Source: Prevotella sp. AGR2160
GTDB lineage: Bacteria; Bacteroidota; Bacteroidia; Bacteroidales; Bacteroidaceae
Reading direction: 5' to 3'
Assembly: GCF_000424185.1 (NCBI RefSeq)
Contig: NZ_AUJK01000011.1
Coordinates: 37,657 to 101,656, forward strand
Length of the DNA stretch: 64,000 nt
Position numbers and translations under genes: made by a program. The notes under the pieces were generated by a model, which saw only the letters and a program-made list of their open reading frames with translations, was not told the origin of the DNA and did no database searches. Below are positions 55,616-63,890 of the stretch, piece by piece (the stretch's first letter is position 1; each line of letters starts with the position of its first letter).

Positions 55616-55927
55616 TTACTTTTTAGTATGGCGTATGCGCTGAACTTTCCGGCCACTGTCTCGGGTCAGATATGCGGACTCGGGAAGCTCAGGCATGAGT
55701 TCATCAAGACCATCGATGCAACCAATTGCCTTAAGAAGTAACAGGAACGTACTTAAGGACAAGTTCGGCGAAAGGCCATTCTCAAATTTGTGGACCGTAT
55801 TGACAGTCAGTCCGGCCTGATCAGCTACATCCTTCTGCGTCATGTCTGAGCGCATGCGATAATCCCGGAATCGTGATCCCAACATCCTTACCAGTTCCGG
55901 AATGGAATATTCATAATAATCTGTCAT
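55616..55927 (-). CDS. hipB: HipB-like XRE antitoxin
   Basis: The ATG at 55927 gives 103 residues (an ATG at 55987 is possible). A helix-turn-helix domain of the Cro/C1 type covers residues ~10-70: FRDYRMRSDMTQKDVADQAGLTVNTVHKFENG. It would bind the hip promoter and neutralise HipA. The C-terminal tail is basic (SGRKVQRIRHTKK). Confidence 0.92.
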   Translation of the reverse strand: MTDYYEYSIPELVRMLGSRFRDYRMRSDMTQKDVADQAGLTVNTVHKFENGLSPNLSLSTFLLLLKAIGCIDGLDELMPELPESAYLTRDSGRKVQRIRHTKK

Positions 55928-56008
55928 ACGATCAAATTTAAATAATGCAATCAAATGAATTAAGGCTTGTTTTTGCCTATAAATCATCTTATTGTTGTAT
56001 TAATGTTG

Positions 56009-56039
56009 CAAAGATAAGAATAAATTCCGAAATTCCAAA
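56009..56039 (-). promoter_or_regulatory. Promoter of hipBA
   Basis: On the minus strand -33 TTTG (56036-56039), 19-base spacer and -7 TATCTTTG (56009-56016), an ideal promoter. A HipB operator could not be identified by eye. Confidence 0.72.
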
Positions 56040-56172
56040 AAGGATGAAGAAAAAAATGAAAAGGATCAACAAAATCCTCCTAAGGCTTGTGATAAAACCA
56101 GCTTCCAAAGATAGGATAAATGATATTTCCTAATAGTTTCATAATCCGTCAGTTTAAGAATTTTCTATCGTT

Positions 56173-56334
56173 TTGATCAGTATATGCTGTAACCGTTCTC
56201 CTTACAATATTTTTTGGCTGGCTCGTAGCCCTGTGCGGTAGCTTTATGAATCCACTGGAGGCCAAGCCGCTTATCATCAATCCATGGCGAAAGACTATCA
56301 CACTGATTCCATATGAAAAGTAGACGAAAGGCAG
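56173..56334 (-). pseudogene. Remnant of a Sel1-repeat protein C-terminus
   Basis: A minus-strand frame of about 52 codons without a good start ends with RLGLQWIHKATAQGYEPAKKYCKENGY, which matches the end of a Sel1-like repeat (A..G...A). The upstream part of the gene is absent; a MITE copy lies immediately beyond. Confidence 0.5.
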
Positions 56335-56381
56335 ATTAATATTAGAACAATCCGCTTACAATCTCCGCTAGCATCGATCCA

Positions 56382-56490
56382 TTTGTAGGTAGCCGCCATG
56401 TTGCGGCTACGCAAGGGAAAATGTAGGGGCATGATTTATCATGATCCACCCAATGTGGGTGCGTGGCCACAACATGGTGGCCACCTACAT
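56382..56490. mobile_element. MITE-like element, copy 2
   Basis: About 109 bp with inverted arms TTTGTAGGTAGCCGCCATGT... and ...TGGCCACCTACAT. The middle is replaced by a palindromic repeat copy (GTAGGGGCATGATTTATCATGATCC). It is 13 bases from the 169-bp direct repeat. Confidence 0.85.
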
Positions 56491-56503
56491 ACGGAATCTA
56501 GGA

Positions 56504-56672
56504 ATATTCTAGTGACATTTGGTTGCTCATTTAGGAGAACGCAGAAGATTAGCAGGGGAAAGTGGCACGTTTCTCAGAAATTATCATTATCTTTGTCGTG
56601 TCAAACCAATTTTGATTCAATATGAGTAACGGAAAACGACTGACAAGATCGAAAACTGATAAATGGCTTGCC
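56504..56672 (+). repeat. 169-bp direct repeat, copy 1 (pspC promoter and first codons)
   Basis: 168 of 169 bases agree with 62634-62802 (difference at 56550/62680). It contains a -7 box TATCTTTG (56588-56595) and an ATG at 56622 followed by MSNGKRLTRSKTDKWLA, the start of a PspC-domain protein. Similarity stops sharply after this codon in both copies. Confidence 0.92.
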
Positions 56673-56717
56673 AAACAAAACTTTACTAATACTGCAGATG
56701 ATGCATACACTGGCTGA
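56622..56717 (+). pseudogene. pspC 5' fragment, copy 1
   Basis: The first 17 codons match the N-terminus of PspC-domain proteins (KRLTRSKTDKWLA). After that the frame is foreign (KQNFTNTADDAYTG) and stops, so no PspC domain is made. In another frame, 56711-56803 encodes a short coding-like tail (WLNKVFFRSECSITPMGWM) ending 8 bases before the DUF4186 start. Confidence 0.65.
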
Positions 56718-56810
56718 ATAAAGTATTCTTCCGCTCTGAATGTTCAATAACGCCAATGGGATGGATGCAACCTATTGGGCAATTAATAGCAATGATGGAG
56801 TATTGAAGAA

Positions 56811-57236
56811 ATGTGTAAGCAATTATCTTTATTCCCCGAAGAAGACGAGGAAGAGCGGGCAGATAAAAAAGAGGTGGACGGCATCGATCTCAATCCGCTC
56901 TTCGACCGGCTTGCCCAAAGCAAGTTCCGCAGCTCTTTCTATCTCAATGCCAAAGATAAGGAGTATATTCGCCAGAAGGGTTGGGAGAAGATAGAGAAAG
57001 GCACAAGGGAGACTATCGCCAAGCGCCTGGCACCGGCAGTAATCCCCAATGACGGAAAGCAGACTCCGATGCGGCATGGCATTTTCCCTCCCTTCATCGC
57101 CCAGCACGCCACTGGCTGCTGTTGCCGGAACTGCTTACAGAAATGGCACGGCATTCCGAAAGGACGACCTCTTACATTAAAGGAGCAGTTCTACATCACC
57201 CGGGTCATCATGGAATGGCTGCACAGAAATTATTGA
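56811..57236 (+). CDS. DUF4186 family protein
   Basis: The 141-residue protein matches the DUF4186 pattern: FRSSFYLNAKDKEYI, then NDGKQTPMRHGIFPPFIAQHATGCCCRNCLQKWHGIPKGRPLT, ending with an EQ.YI...MEWLHRN block. The cluster of four cysteines and the His residues suggests a metal site. Its function is unknown. It is a probable acquired gene, transcribed from the pspC-type promoter of the direct repeat. Confidence 0.85.
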   Translation: MCKQLSLFPEEDEEERADKKEVDGIDLNPLFDRLAQSKFRSSFYLNAKDKEYIRQKGWEKIEKGTRETIAKRLAPAVIPNDGKQTPMRHGIFPPFIAQHATGCCCRNCLQKWHGIPKGRPLTLKEQFYITRVIMEWLHRNY

Positions 57237-57256
57237 AAAAAAATAAATAAACCAAG

Positions 57257-57499
57257 ATGGTACATCAAATAGAATTCACATTGAGGCCCCGTCGCCGCGG
57301 CTTTCATCTGATCACTGATGAGGTGCTGCAGCATCTGCAGGCACTGCCCAAGGTGGGTTTGCTCAACTTGTGCGTGGCCGCAATAGGACGACACCTACAA
57401 ATCGGATCGGCGGAAGTGAAGGAACATGATGAATCATGTCCCTACCTTTTATGCAAAAAAAATAGATATTTTCTTTTGAAAATAATATTTTTTTATTAA
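57257..57499 (+). pseudogene. yjbQ (UPF0047) truncated at codon 38 by a repeat arm
   Basis: Residues 1-38 (HQIEFTLRPRRRGFHLITDE...GLLNL) are the normal N-terminus of a YjbQ/UPF0047 protein. From codon 39 (57371) the DNA is an arm of the MITE family, giving a meaningless tail; the HTSA..INE catalytic core of YjbQ is lost. A full protein has ~135 residues. Confidence 0.78.
57371..57401. repeat. Lone MITE arm (31 bp)
   Basis: The exact reverse complement of 61891-61921, including the unusual AATAGGACGACACC variant shared only by these two. The pair brackets the secreted adhesin gene as an inverted repeat. Confidence 0.88.
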
Positions 57500-57504
57500 C
57501 TTTG
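57475..57504 (+). promoter_or_regulatory. Promoter of the secreted adhesin gene
   Basis: -33 TTTG (57475-57478), 18-base spacer and -7 TAACTTTG (57497-57504), leaving a leader of about 60 bases. Confidence 0.7.
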
Positions 57505-57570
57505 CGGTGACTAAAGCAAATTGTTAGGTATTTACAGGATGTAACATACATTCGTTATCAATTTATTTAT

Positions 57571-60500
57571 ATGAGAGAAATTTTACGCAAATTGGAGATC
57601 GCCGCAGGCGTAGCCCTTGTTTCCTGCGCAACAGTACTGGCGGCATCTCTTCAAAGTCATCCAAACAAGTATCCGCCTACCAACCGGATAAGGTCTCATC
57701 AGGCTGTCACCCGGCCACGGCTCATCAACCGGTTTGCACAGAACGCCGTTCCGTTACTCAGCAATGGAAGTGTCACGCTCTACGGCGACGTGGTTTATTC
57801 CGACAATTGGGAAGAGAGTATGGAATACGGCGTACGACAGTTCTCCACCCAGTCTTCCACGCTCACGGCCGTATCGCCCACTGACGACAGCAACTTTCGT
57901 GCTACGGGTGGTGCTGTGTATAAAGACGGACACTACTACATGATTAAAGGTGATGAGTATTCGTGTACCTTCTACGACTATTCCACGGACGACTGGAGTG
58001 AACAGAACGAAGATGAGGTGAGCACGAAATGGCTGGCCACAGATCTTACGGTGAATCCCTCAGACAATAAGATCTATGCCGTCATGTCGGACGGAAAGGG
58101 CGGACAGGAACTCACGACAGTATCCTTCGACGATGAGACACGTACTGCCATCGGCTCTCTGAAAACTATGCTTGCGACCCTTTCCAGCGACAGCTATGGC
58201 ACTCTCTATGGTATAGGCACCGATGGGGCTTTGTATAAGGTAGACGCCACCAATGCCACAGAGACCTATATCGGTAATACCGGCGTGGAACCTGTCAGCA
58301 TGCAGAGTGCCACGTTCGACTTTGCCACGAACACCCTTTACTGGGCAGCTACGACTTCTGATAACGTTGGTGCACTTTACTCCGTCGACGTGACAACGGG
58401 TAAGGCATCACTCGTTTACAATTTCCCCGGCAATGAGGAGATCGTCGGTCTGTACTCACTCAGTGAGGCAAAGCCGTGGGAGGGCCCCGATGCTCCGGCC
58501 GCGCCTACCCATGTTAAAGCCACCTATGCCGACGGTACAGCGACCCTTTCCTGGACAGCGCCGACAACGGGACTGCACAAAGGAAGTCTTGACGAAAACG
58601 GCATCAGCTATACTGTCGTGCGCATGCCCGACAATGACACGATAGCCGACAACTACACTAATACCACGCTTACCGACAAGATCGCATCCACCGAGCTGGC
58701 AGCCTATTACTATGTGGTAACTGCCAAGAACAGTGTTGGAGAAGGCGGCAGTGCTCAGAGCAATACTTTTGTGGCAGGCACCGCCGTAACGCCACCTTAT
58801 GTGCAGAACTTCTCCGATGCCACCAGCTTTGCGCTGCTCACCTTAGTGGATGCCGATGGTGACGGCTCCACTTGGTCTCCCTCAGTAACCGCTGGCTGTG
58901 CCACATCGGCCGGGGCACCCTTCGACAATACCGATGACTGGCTCTTCACTCCTGCGATCTCCCTGAAATCCGACCGGCTTTACCGTCTTCACTTTGCCAC
59001 GACATGTGAGTTGGCTGCCAACTATCCTTATACCATGCGCGCCGTCTATACGGACACGCCTACTGCCGATGCTGTTGCTACGGTGATCCAGGCAGACACG
59101 ACCATCAACGTGCCTGAAACGCAGCAGTTAGGTGGCTATTTCAGCGTAAAGGCCGACGGCAACTACAATGTGGGTATCGAGGTTCACGGCTATGACATTC
59201 AGAATATCCATCTGAACAACATCCGGGTCGAGGCAGGACCAAAGTATAGTGCTCCTGACTCCGTGCGTGACCTTACGGTTACTGCCGATGCCGACGGTGC
59301 CGCCAAAGCCACCTTATCCTTTATGACACCAACCACAACTGTCAAGGGTGACGCCCTTACTTCCCTGCAGTATCTGGTGATCAAGCGTGACGGGGCACCC
59401 ATCGACACCCTTCGTAACGTAAGCCCCGGAGAGAAGATTTCCTATACCGATGACCAGGCGGTGAAGAATAAAGTAAATACTTACGAAGTGGTAGCCTGCA
59501 ATGAAGAAGGGGAGGGCATGCCTGTATCGCAGAGCACCTACGTGGGCATTGATGTGCCCCTGCCTCCAACACTGTTAGTGGCCAGCTACGGCGACAACGG
59601 TAAGATTAACCTTTCCTGGAAGGCTCCCGCTACAGGTGTGACGGGCGGCTATATTGATCCTGACAATCTGTACTATGGCATCCAGCGATCCGTGGGCGGA
59701 AAGGCTGTCGTACTTACAAATAACCAGAAACAGACCACCTACACCGACCAGATTGACGACAGTGGCGAACAGGCTTATCTGCTCTATGGCGTGTCGGCAG
59801 CTAACCGCAGTGGCTACAGCGACCTTGCCACCAGTAATGCGCTGATCAAGGGTACACCTTATACGTTGCCTTTCATGGAGACGCTTAAGGATGGCAGCAC
59901 CGATCACTTCTGGGGTATGCAGAGCAGTGTGACTGATTCACATGCTGCCTGGGGCGCACAAGACGGTGCTTTCATGTTCTCCTCAAGCTATCAGCCCGGT
60001 GACGATGCCTTGCTTTATTCCGGAAAGATCAGTCTGGCCAATGCCAAGAACCCCATTCTGGAGTACGATTACTGGTACAGGGCAGAGGAGGGTGATGACT
60101 CACTCTTGGTGTATGTCATCAAGAACGGCCACGACACCACCTTGGTCTCCCGTCAGAACTATGTAAGGTATATGTATGCCAAGGATTATGAGAAAATTAC
60201 GGTTCCTCTCAAGCAGTTCGCTACGGCCGATACCAAGTTCATTCAGGTAGCTTTCTATCTGAAGACTTACAGCAGCGATGCTACACAGATGGCCTCTGTG
60301 CGCAATGTCACCGTCCGTGATCAGCATGACCATGACCTCATGGCCAGCAGTATCAGTGCTCCGGCTCAGGTGCAGGTGGGTGACACCGTGCATGTCGTTG
60401 CGCGTGTAAAGAACTATGGCAGCCAGACGAGTGGCAAATATAGCGTGAAACTGTATGACCACGACAAGGTCGTGGGAACCAGTGAGGCCGACGCTCTGCC

Positions 60501-61671
60501 GTCTGACTCTGTGGCACAGTTCATCTTCAAGATACCGGTAACCACGCTGCAGGACAGTTTGTATTTCCATTTCACCGTCGACGATGCCGCCGATGAGGTT
60601 GCTGCCAACAACACCAGCAGCGATGCCGGTGTGGCGGTCACTCTCCCCGTTTATCCGAAGCCCGAAAAGCTTACGGCCTCTCAGGAGAGTGCCGGTAAGG
60701 TAACGCTCTCTTGGACGGCACCGGCCTATGAGGACTTTGTCATTCCCACGACTGATGGTGCCGAAGCCTATGACGCCTTTGCCATCGACAATATTGGCGA
60801 ATGGACTGTCGTAGACCGTGACCATAAGGCAACCCGCTCGGATATCACCGTAGACAGCTATGACGTCAATTTCACCCACAAGGGCGATGCTATGGCATGG
60901 ATCGTTATGAACCCTTCGAAAGCAGGAGCATCTTTCACTAACTGGATGGGTGATCCTACCGGCTGGCAACCAGTAAGTGGCGACCAGTATTTCGCATCCT
61001 TCAGCGCTGCCGACAGTACCAACGACGACTGGCTCATCTCGCCCGAACTCCCGGGGGATGCCCAGACCATCTCGTTCAGCGAACACGGCTATTATGGCAT
61101 GGAACATTATGAAGTGCTTTATTCTACCACGGACACGAACCCGTCGAGCTTTGTCAGCCTAGGCGAGAAGACATCGGATGCCAGCTGGACGCAAGTAAGT
61201 TTCGACCTGCCTGCGGGAGCCAAGTATTTTGCCATACGTAATCTGGGAGCTGAATATTCGCAGTATCTCTTTGTCGATGACATCAACTTCAAGCCGCTCT
61301 CGGGCAAGGGAGTACTCCAACTTTGCGGATATCGGATTTATGCGGACGGAGAACTGGTAGACAGTGTGGCCGCCAATGTGCTGCAATACGTCGTCGCCGA
61401 TGCTGCTACCCTTTATCAGGTAACGGCTGTGTACAATCGTGGCGAGTCGGCTGCCGCAAGCTGTCAGGGTGTTTCCACCGGCATCAACCGTGTGGAGATC
61501 CCCGGAGGCATTCATCTCTGTGGTAGCGTGTTGTCTAGCAACGACCCCGTACGTGTGTTCACGGCAAGTGGTACCCTGGTGTTCGAGGGTATAGCCAATC
61601 ACATACGGCTCACTCATGGTTTTTATATCATCCAAGTGGGTAACAAGTCCTACAAAGTGACGGTAAGATAA
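57571..61671 (+). CDS. Large secreted protein with fibronectin-III and adhesin domains
   Basis: The 1366-residue protein starts with a signal peptide (about residues 1-25). Residues ~40-295 look like a beta-propeller (repeated LYGIGTDGALYKVD-type units). Three fibronectin-III-like domains follow near 305-400, 560-655 and 660-760, interleaved with choice-of-anchor J/cleaved-adhesin-like beta domains (DDWLFTPAISL; a MAM-like domain near 790-920; DDWLISPELPG...YLFVDDINF near 1140-1250). A CARDB-like domain (VGDTVHVVARVKNYGSQTSGKYSVKLYD) lies near 935-1020. The last 60 residues (VRVFTASGTLVFEG...GFYIIQVGNKSYKV) resemble a type IX secretion sorting domain. It is probably surface exposed. Confidence 0.88.
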   Translation: MREILRKLEIAAGVALVSCATVLAASLQSHPNKYPPTNRIRSHQAVTRPRLINRFAQNAVPLLSNGSVTLYGDVVYSDNWEESMEYGVRQFSTQSSTLTAVSPTDDSNFRATGGAVYKDGHYYMIKGDEYSCTFYDYSTDDWSEQNEDEVSTKWLATDLTVNPSDNKIYAVMSDGKGGQELTTVSFDDETRTAIGSLKTMLATLSSDSYGTLYGIGTDGALYKVDATNATETYIGNTGVEPVSMQSATFDFATNTLYWAATTSDNVGALYSVDVTTGKASLVYNFPGNEEIVGLYSLSEAKPWEGPDAPAAPTHVKATYADGTATLSWTAPTTGLHKGSLDENGISYTVVRMPDNDTIADNYTNTTLTDKIASTELAAYYYVVTAKNSVGEGGSAQSNTFVAGTAVTPPYVQNFSDATSFALLTLVDADGDGSTWSPSVTAGCATSAGAPFDNTDDWLFTPAISLKSDRLYRLHFATTCELAANYPYTMRAVYTDTPTADAVATVIQADTTINVPETQQLGGYFSVKADGNYNVGIEVHGYDIQNIHLNNIRVEAGPKYSAPDSVRDLTVTADADGAAKATLSFMTPTTTVKGDALTSLQYLVIKRDGAPIDTLRNVSPGEKISYTDDQAVKNKVNTYEVVACNEEGEGMPVSQSTYVGIDVPLPPTLLVASYGDNGKINLSWKAPATGVTGGYIDPDNLYYGIQRSVGGKAVVLTNNQKQTTYTDQIDDSGEQAYLLYGVSAANRSGYSDLATSNALIKGTPYTLPFMETLKDGSTDHFWGMQSSVTDSHAAWGAQDGAFMFSSSYQPGDDALLYSGKISLANAKNPILEYDYWYRAEEGDDSLLVYVIKNGHDTTLVSRQNYVRYMYAKDYEKITVPLKQFATADTKFIQVAFYLKTYSSDATQMASVRNVTVRDQHDHDLMASSISAPAQVQVGDTVHVVARVKNYGSQTSGKYSVKLYDHDKVVGTSEADALPSDSVAQFIFKIPVTTLQDSLYFHFTVDDAADEVAANNTSSDAGVAVTLPVYPKPEKLTASQESAGKVTLSWTAPAYEDFVIPTTDGAEAYDAFAIDNIGEWTVVDRDHKATRSDITVDSYDVNFTHKGDAMAWIVMNPSKAGASFTNWMGDPTGWQPVSGDQYFASFSAADSTNDDWLISPELPGDAQTISFSEHGYYGMEHYEVLYSTTDTNPSSFVSLGEKTSDASWTQVSFDLPAGAKYFAIRNLGAEYSQYLFVDDINFKPLSGKGVLQLCGYRIYADGELVDSVAANVLQYVVADAATLYQVTAVYNRGESAAASCQGVSTGINRVEIPGGIHLCGSVLSSNDPVRVFTASGTLVFEGIANHIRLTHGFYIIQVGNKSYKVTVR

Positions 61672-61753
61672 AGTTGACTTAACCTTGAATGGGGTCTCAT
61701 GAATTTGTCTAAAAGTGGATAGATCCACAAGTAAATATTAAATTATGATATAT

Positions 61754-61787
61754 AGCCCTGGAAGCGACAAACTTCCAGGGCTTTTTA
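61754..61787 (+). terminator. Terminator of the adhesin gene
   Basis: An 11-bp perfect stem, AGCCCTGGAAG/CTTCCAGGGCT, has loop CGACAAA and is followed by TTTTTACT. Confidence 0.88.
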
Positions 61788-61890
61788 CTGCTCAGGATCA
61801 TGCAATTGATATTCATCTATGGATGGCTTTGCCATCGCGTCAATGATCATCGATGGAGGCATTAGCTAAGCTGTGTAATTTATTGATCCT

Positions 61891-62006
61891 TTTGTAGGTG
61901 TCGTCCTATTGCGGCCACGCAAGGAAGATGGGGAATATGTAGGGACATGATTTATCATGATCCGACCAACGCGGGTGCGTGGCCACAACATGGTGGCCAC
62001 CTACAT
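61891..62006. mobile_element. MITE-like element, copy 3
   Basis: 116 bp with arms TTTGTAGGTGTCGTCCTATT... and ...TGGCCACCTACAT. The left arm carries the same changes as the lone arm at 57371. The middle holds a palindromic repeat copy. Confidence 0.85.
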
Positions 62007-62020
62007 AGGGTGAATGAAAA

Positions 62021-62048
62021 GGGCGGCCGTAATGGCCGCCCGTTTTTG
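62021..62048 (+). terminator. Intrinsic terminator-like hairpin
   Basis: GGGCGGCC/GGCCGCCC with loop GTAAT, followed by GTTTTTGTG. No gene start lies between it and the adhesin terminator. Confidence 0.65.
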
Positions 62049-62101
62049 TGTCAATGGGTACCATTTTTTCTCGTTATTTCTTTATTCTAAATAATTTTTT
62101 G

Positions 62102-62109
62102 TAACTTTG
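62102..62109 (+). promoter_or_regulatory. -7 box in a gene-free stretch
   Basis: TAACTTTG followed by CCCAC. No ORF follows; a small hairpin CTTGACCCACGTCAAG lies at 62157-62172. It may give a longer form of the small RNA below. Confidence 0.45.
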
Positions 62110-62208
62110 CCCACAGAACGAGTATTGCGGACGGCCGGAAAGGGAATCATACCTATTCTTGACCCACGTCAAGTAATCGCATGTTTCTTGCATTTTCCTT
62201 TGAAAAGA

Positions 62209-62240
62209 TTTGGTGTGCTCGAACACAATGCGTAACTTTG
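62209..62240 (+). promoter_or_regulatory. Promoter of a small RNA (TTTG-N20-TAACTTTG)
   Basis: -33 TTTG at 62209-62212 and -7 TAACTTTG at 62233-62240 with exactly 20 bases between. Confidence 0.7.
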
Positions 62241-62243
62241 CAG

Positions 62244-62445
62244 TGTCAAAAGGTTAATAGATTGTTTAGGTTAGTAGTAATAGATTTAGGTTTTTAGTTT
62301 TAGGTTTTTAGATTGTTTCAGGTATAGGTTTTAGTTTAGGTAAAGATTGTTTCATCATTTGGATAACACACAAGATTAGGATTTGCGCCGTGAGGTACAA
62401 ACCTAAAAAACGGTCAGGAGCAGCGAGCTCTTGGCCGTTTTTTTT
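62244..62445 (+). ncRNA. Probable small non-coding RNA (~200 nt)
   Basis: The unit starts at an ideal promoter and ends at a strong intrinsic terminator. Its first ~100 bases are almost free of C and repeat TTTAGGTT/TTTTTAG words. AAACCTAAAA (62399-62408) just before the terminator can pair with TTTTAGGTTT at 62298-62307. There is no ORF of useful length. The family is not recognised. Confidence 0.6.
62410..62445 (+). terminator. Terminator of the small RNA
   Basis: A 12-bp stem, ACGGTCAGGAGC with GCTCTTGGCCGT (two G-U pairs), loop AGCGA, then eight T. Confidence 0.88.
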
Positions 62446-62446
62446 G

Positions 62447-62473
62447 TAGGGACTTGATTCATCATGTTCCGCT
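62447..62473. repeat. Palindromic repeat copy after the small RNA
   Basis: GTAGGGACTTGATTCATCATGTTCC. Between here and 62633 no gene or further signal was found. Confidence 0.7.
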
Positions 62474-62633
62474 ACATTTGGCGGATATCATATAAAAACG
62501 GCCGGACTTCACAGTTCGACCGCTTCTCAATCGATAACTAACTTTTCACAAAAGATTCATATGGTGGAAATTAAGTCGATTATTGATGATTATTGATGGA
62601 GGCATCTCGCCCACATGTTTTATCCTGTGGCCC

Positions 62634-62802
62634 ATATTCTAGTGACATTTGGTTGCTCATTTAGGAGAACGCAGAAGATAAGCAGGGGAAAGTGGCACGT
62701 TTCTCAGAAATTATCATTATCTTTGTCGTGTCAAACCAATTTTGATTCAATATGAGTAACGGAAAACGACTGACAAGATCGAAAACTGATAAATGGCTTG
62801 CC
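62634..62802 (+). repeat. 169-bp direct repeat, copy 2
   Basis: Second copy of the pspC promoter and 5' coding segment, 6130 bases from the first, one mismatch. Its -7 box is at 62718-62725. Confidence 0.92.
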
Positions 62803-62820
62803 GGTGCGTATATTAGATAA
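62752..62820 (+). pseudogene. pspC 5' fragment, copy 2 (22 codons)
   Basis: MSNGKRLTRSKTDKWLAG is a PspC-type N-terminus; the frame then ends after AYIR. The stop is 5 bases before the next ATG, so the short peptide may be translationally coupled to the AlkZ-like gene. Confidence 0.65.
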
Positions 62821-62825
62821 GGCTT

Positions 62826-63497
62826 ATGATTTATAATTGTCCGGATTTGGAGGATGCTATTGAGGCATGGGGAATCCTCCCGCTGCTGCCTGTCGGCATC
62901 CCGGGATGGTCGGCTGAGGAACAAGCAGCTGAAGAGTGTCAATATACCCCGTCCCCGGAAGGCGGCTGGGAGTGGCCGCTGTGGAAATGGAAGGGTGGGG
63001 CCATTCAGGAGACTGGCTGTGCCTATGGTAAATTCATCATGGGCAAGGCTGCCTTCATCAGCAAACGTCTGTGGCCCGATTTCTGTAATTGGCGGAGATA
63101 TGTGTCGCCAAAGATAGCGGAGGGGAGTATCGAGGAGGATATTCTCTTTGCGCTTGAGGAGAATGGCAGTATGATTACCCGTGACTTGCGCAAGGTCTGT
63201 GGCTTTGATGGTCCGAAGATGCGGGGGAAGTTCGATGCATACGTCACCCGTCTGCAGAATGCCGGATATATCGTCACCGAGGATTTCGTCTATCCACAGG
63301 ATAAGAACGGCAAGGAGTATGGATGGGGATGGGCTTTGCTGACCACGGCAGTGCATCGCTTCGGGAAAAAAGCCTGCTCGCCACAGCGAACACCTGCAGA
63401 GTCCCATGATATTCTTATGGGCCATTTACGTCATATCCTCCCTGATGTCGGTGATGCTCTGATGGAGCGGATATTGAAAAGGAAGCCGGGGCATTGA
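62826..63497 (+). CDS. AlkZ-related winged-helix protein
   Basis: The 223-residue protein has a WEWPLWKWKG block (about residues 48-57) and a KAAFISKRLWPDFCNWRR block. A predicted winged-helix part (ILFALEENGSMITRDLRKVCGF, AYVTRLQNAGYIVTEDFVY) follows. This pattern resembles AlkZ-related proteins of Bacteroidota and Firmicutes, distant kin of the interstrand-crosslink glycosylase AlkZ. The Q-x-D/Q catalytic motif of AlkZ was not identified, so activity is open. It is driven by the pspC-type promoter of the repeat. Confidence 0.78.
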   Translation: MIYNCPDLEDAIEAWGILPLLPVGIPGWSAEEQAAEECQYTPSPEGGWEWPLWKWKGGAIQETGCAYGKFIMGKAAFISKRLWPDFCNWRRYVSPKIAEGSIEEDILFALEENGSMITRDLRKVCGFDGPKMRGKFDAYVTRLQNAGYIVTEDFVYPQDKNGKEYGWGWALLTTAVHRFGKKACSPQRTPAESHDILMGHLRHILPDVGDALMERILKRKPGH

Positions 63498-63597
63498 GAA
63501 GTTGAAAGCACCATCAATCTTCTTTATAAACATGATCGTTTTGGAGAGTAAACAGCATACTTATGAGTGCTAAGTATCTTTCCTACGTTCATCAACA

Positions 63598-63718
63598 GTT
63601 AGCGCCACTAGCGCCACTAGCGCCAAGCGCCAAACCGCTAAAACATACGTAAAATAGCACTTTTTACCCCTTTTATGTAAGTTGGCGCCATGGCGCTAGT
63701 GGCGCTAATGGCGCTAAC
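63598..63718. repeat. Iteron hairpin A (AGCGCCACT words)
   Basis: Left arm 63598-63633 has four AGCGCC words in tandem; right arm 63682-63718 has the complementary GGCGCTA words. The arms pair over ~35 bases around a T/A-rich 48-base loop. Confidence 0.85.
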
Positions 63719-63723
63719 CGAAG

Positions 63724-63844
63724 TTTCCGCCAACTTCCGCCAATCCGCCAACCGCCAAATAACCTTCAAAAGTGCCTAAAATAGTACTTTTATCTTGATT
63801 TTACTCTTTTGGCGGATGGCGGAACTTGGCGGAAAGTGGCGGAA
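63724..63844. repeat. Iteron hairpin B (TTCCGCCAA words)
   Basis: Left arm 63724-63759 with four CCGCC words; right arm 63807-63844 with four GGCGG words; 47-base loop with AAAATAGTACTTTTA, much like the AAAATAGCACTTTTTA of hairpin A. Confidence 0.85.
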
Positions 63845-63890
63845 CATGATGAAATATCTATGGTGTTTACAAATCGAGAGCAGCACCACG

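Noticed and set aside
57257..57499. Intact small protein of 80 residues
   Set aside because: Only 38 codons match YjbQ; the remainder is translated repeat DNA.
56504..62802. Composite transposon or integrative element with its own enzyme
   Set aside because: No transposase, integrase or relaxase frame is present between the direct repeats.
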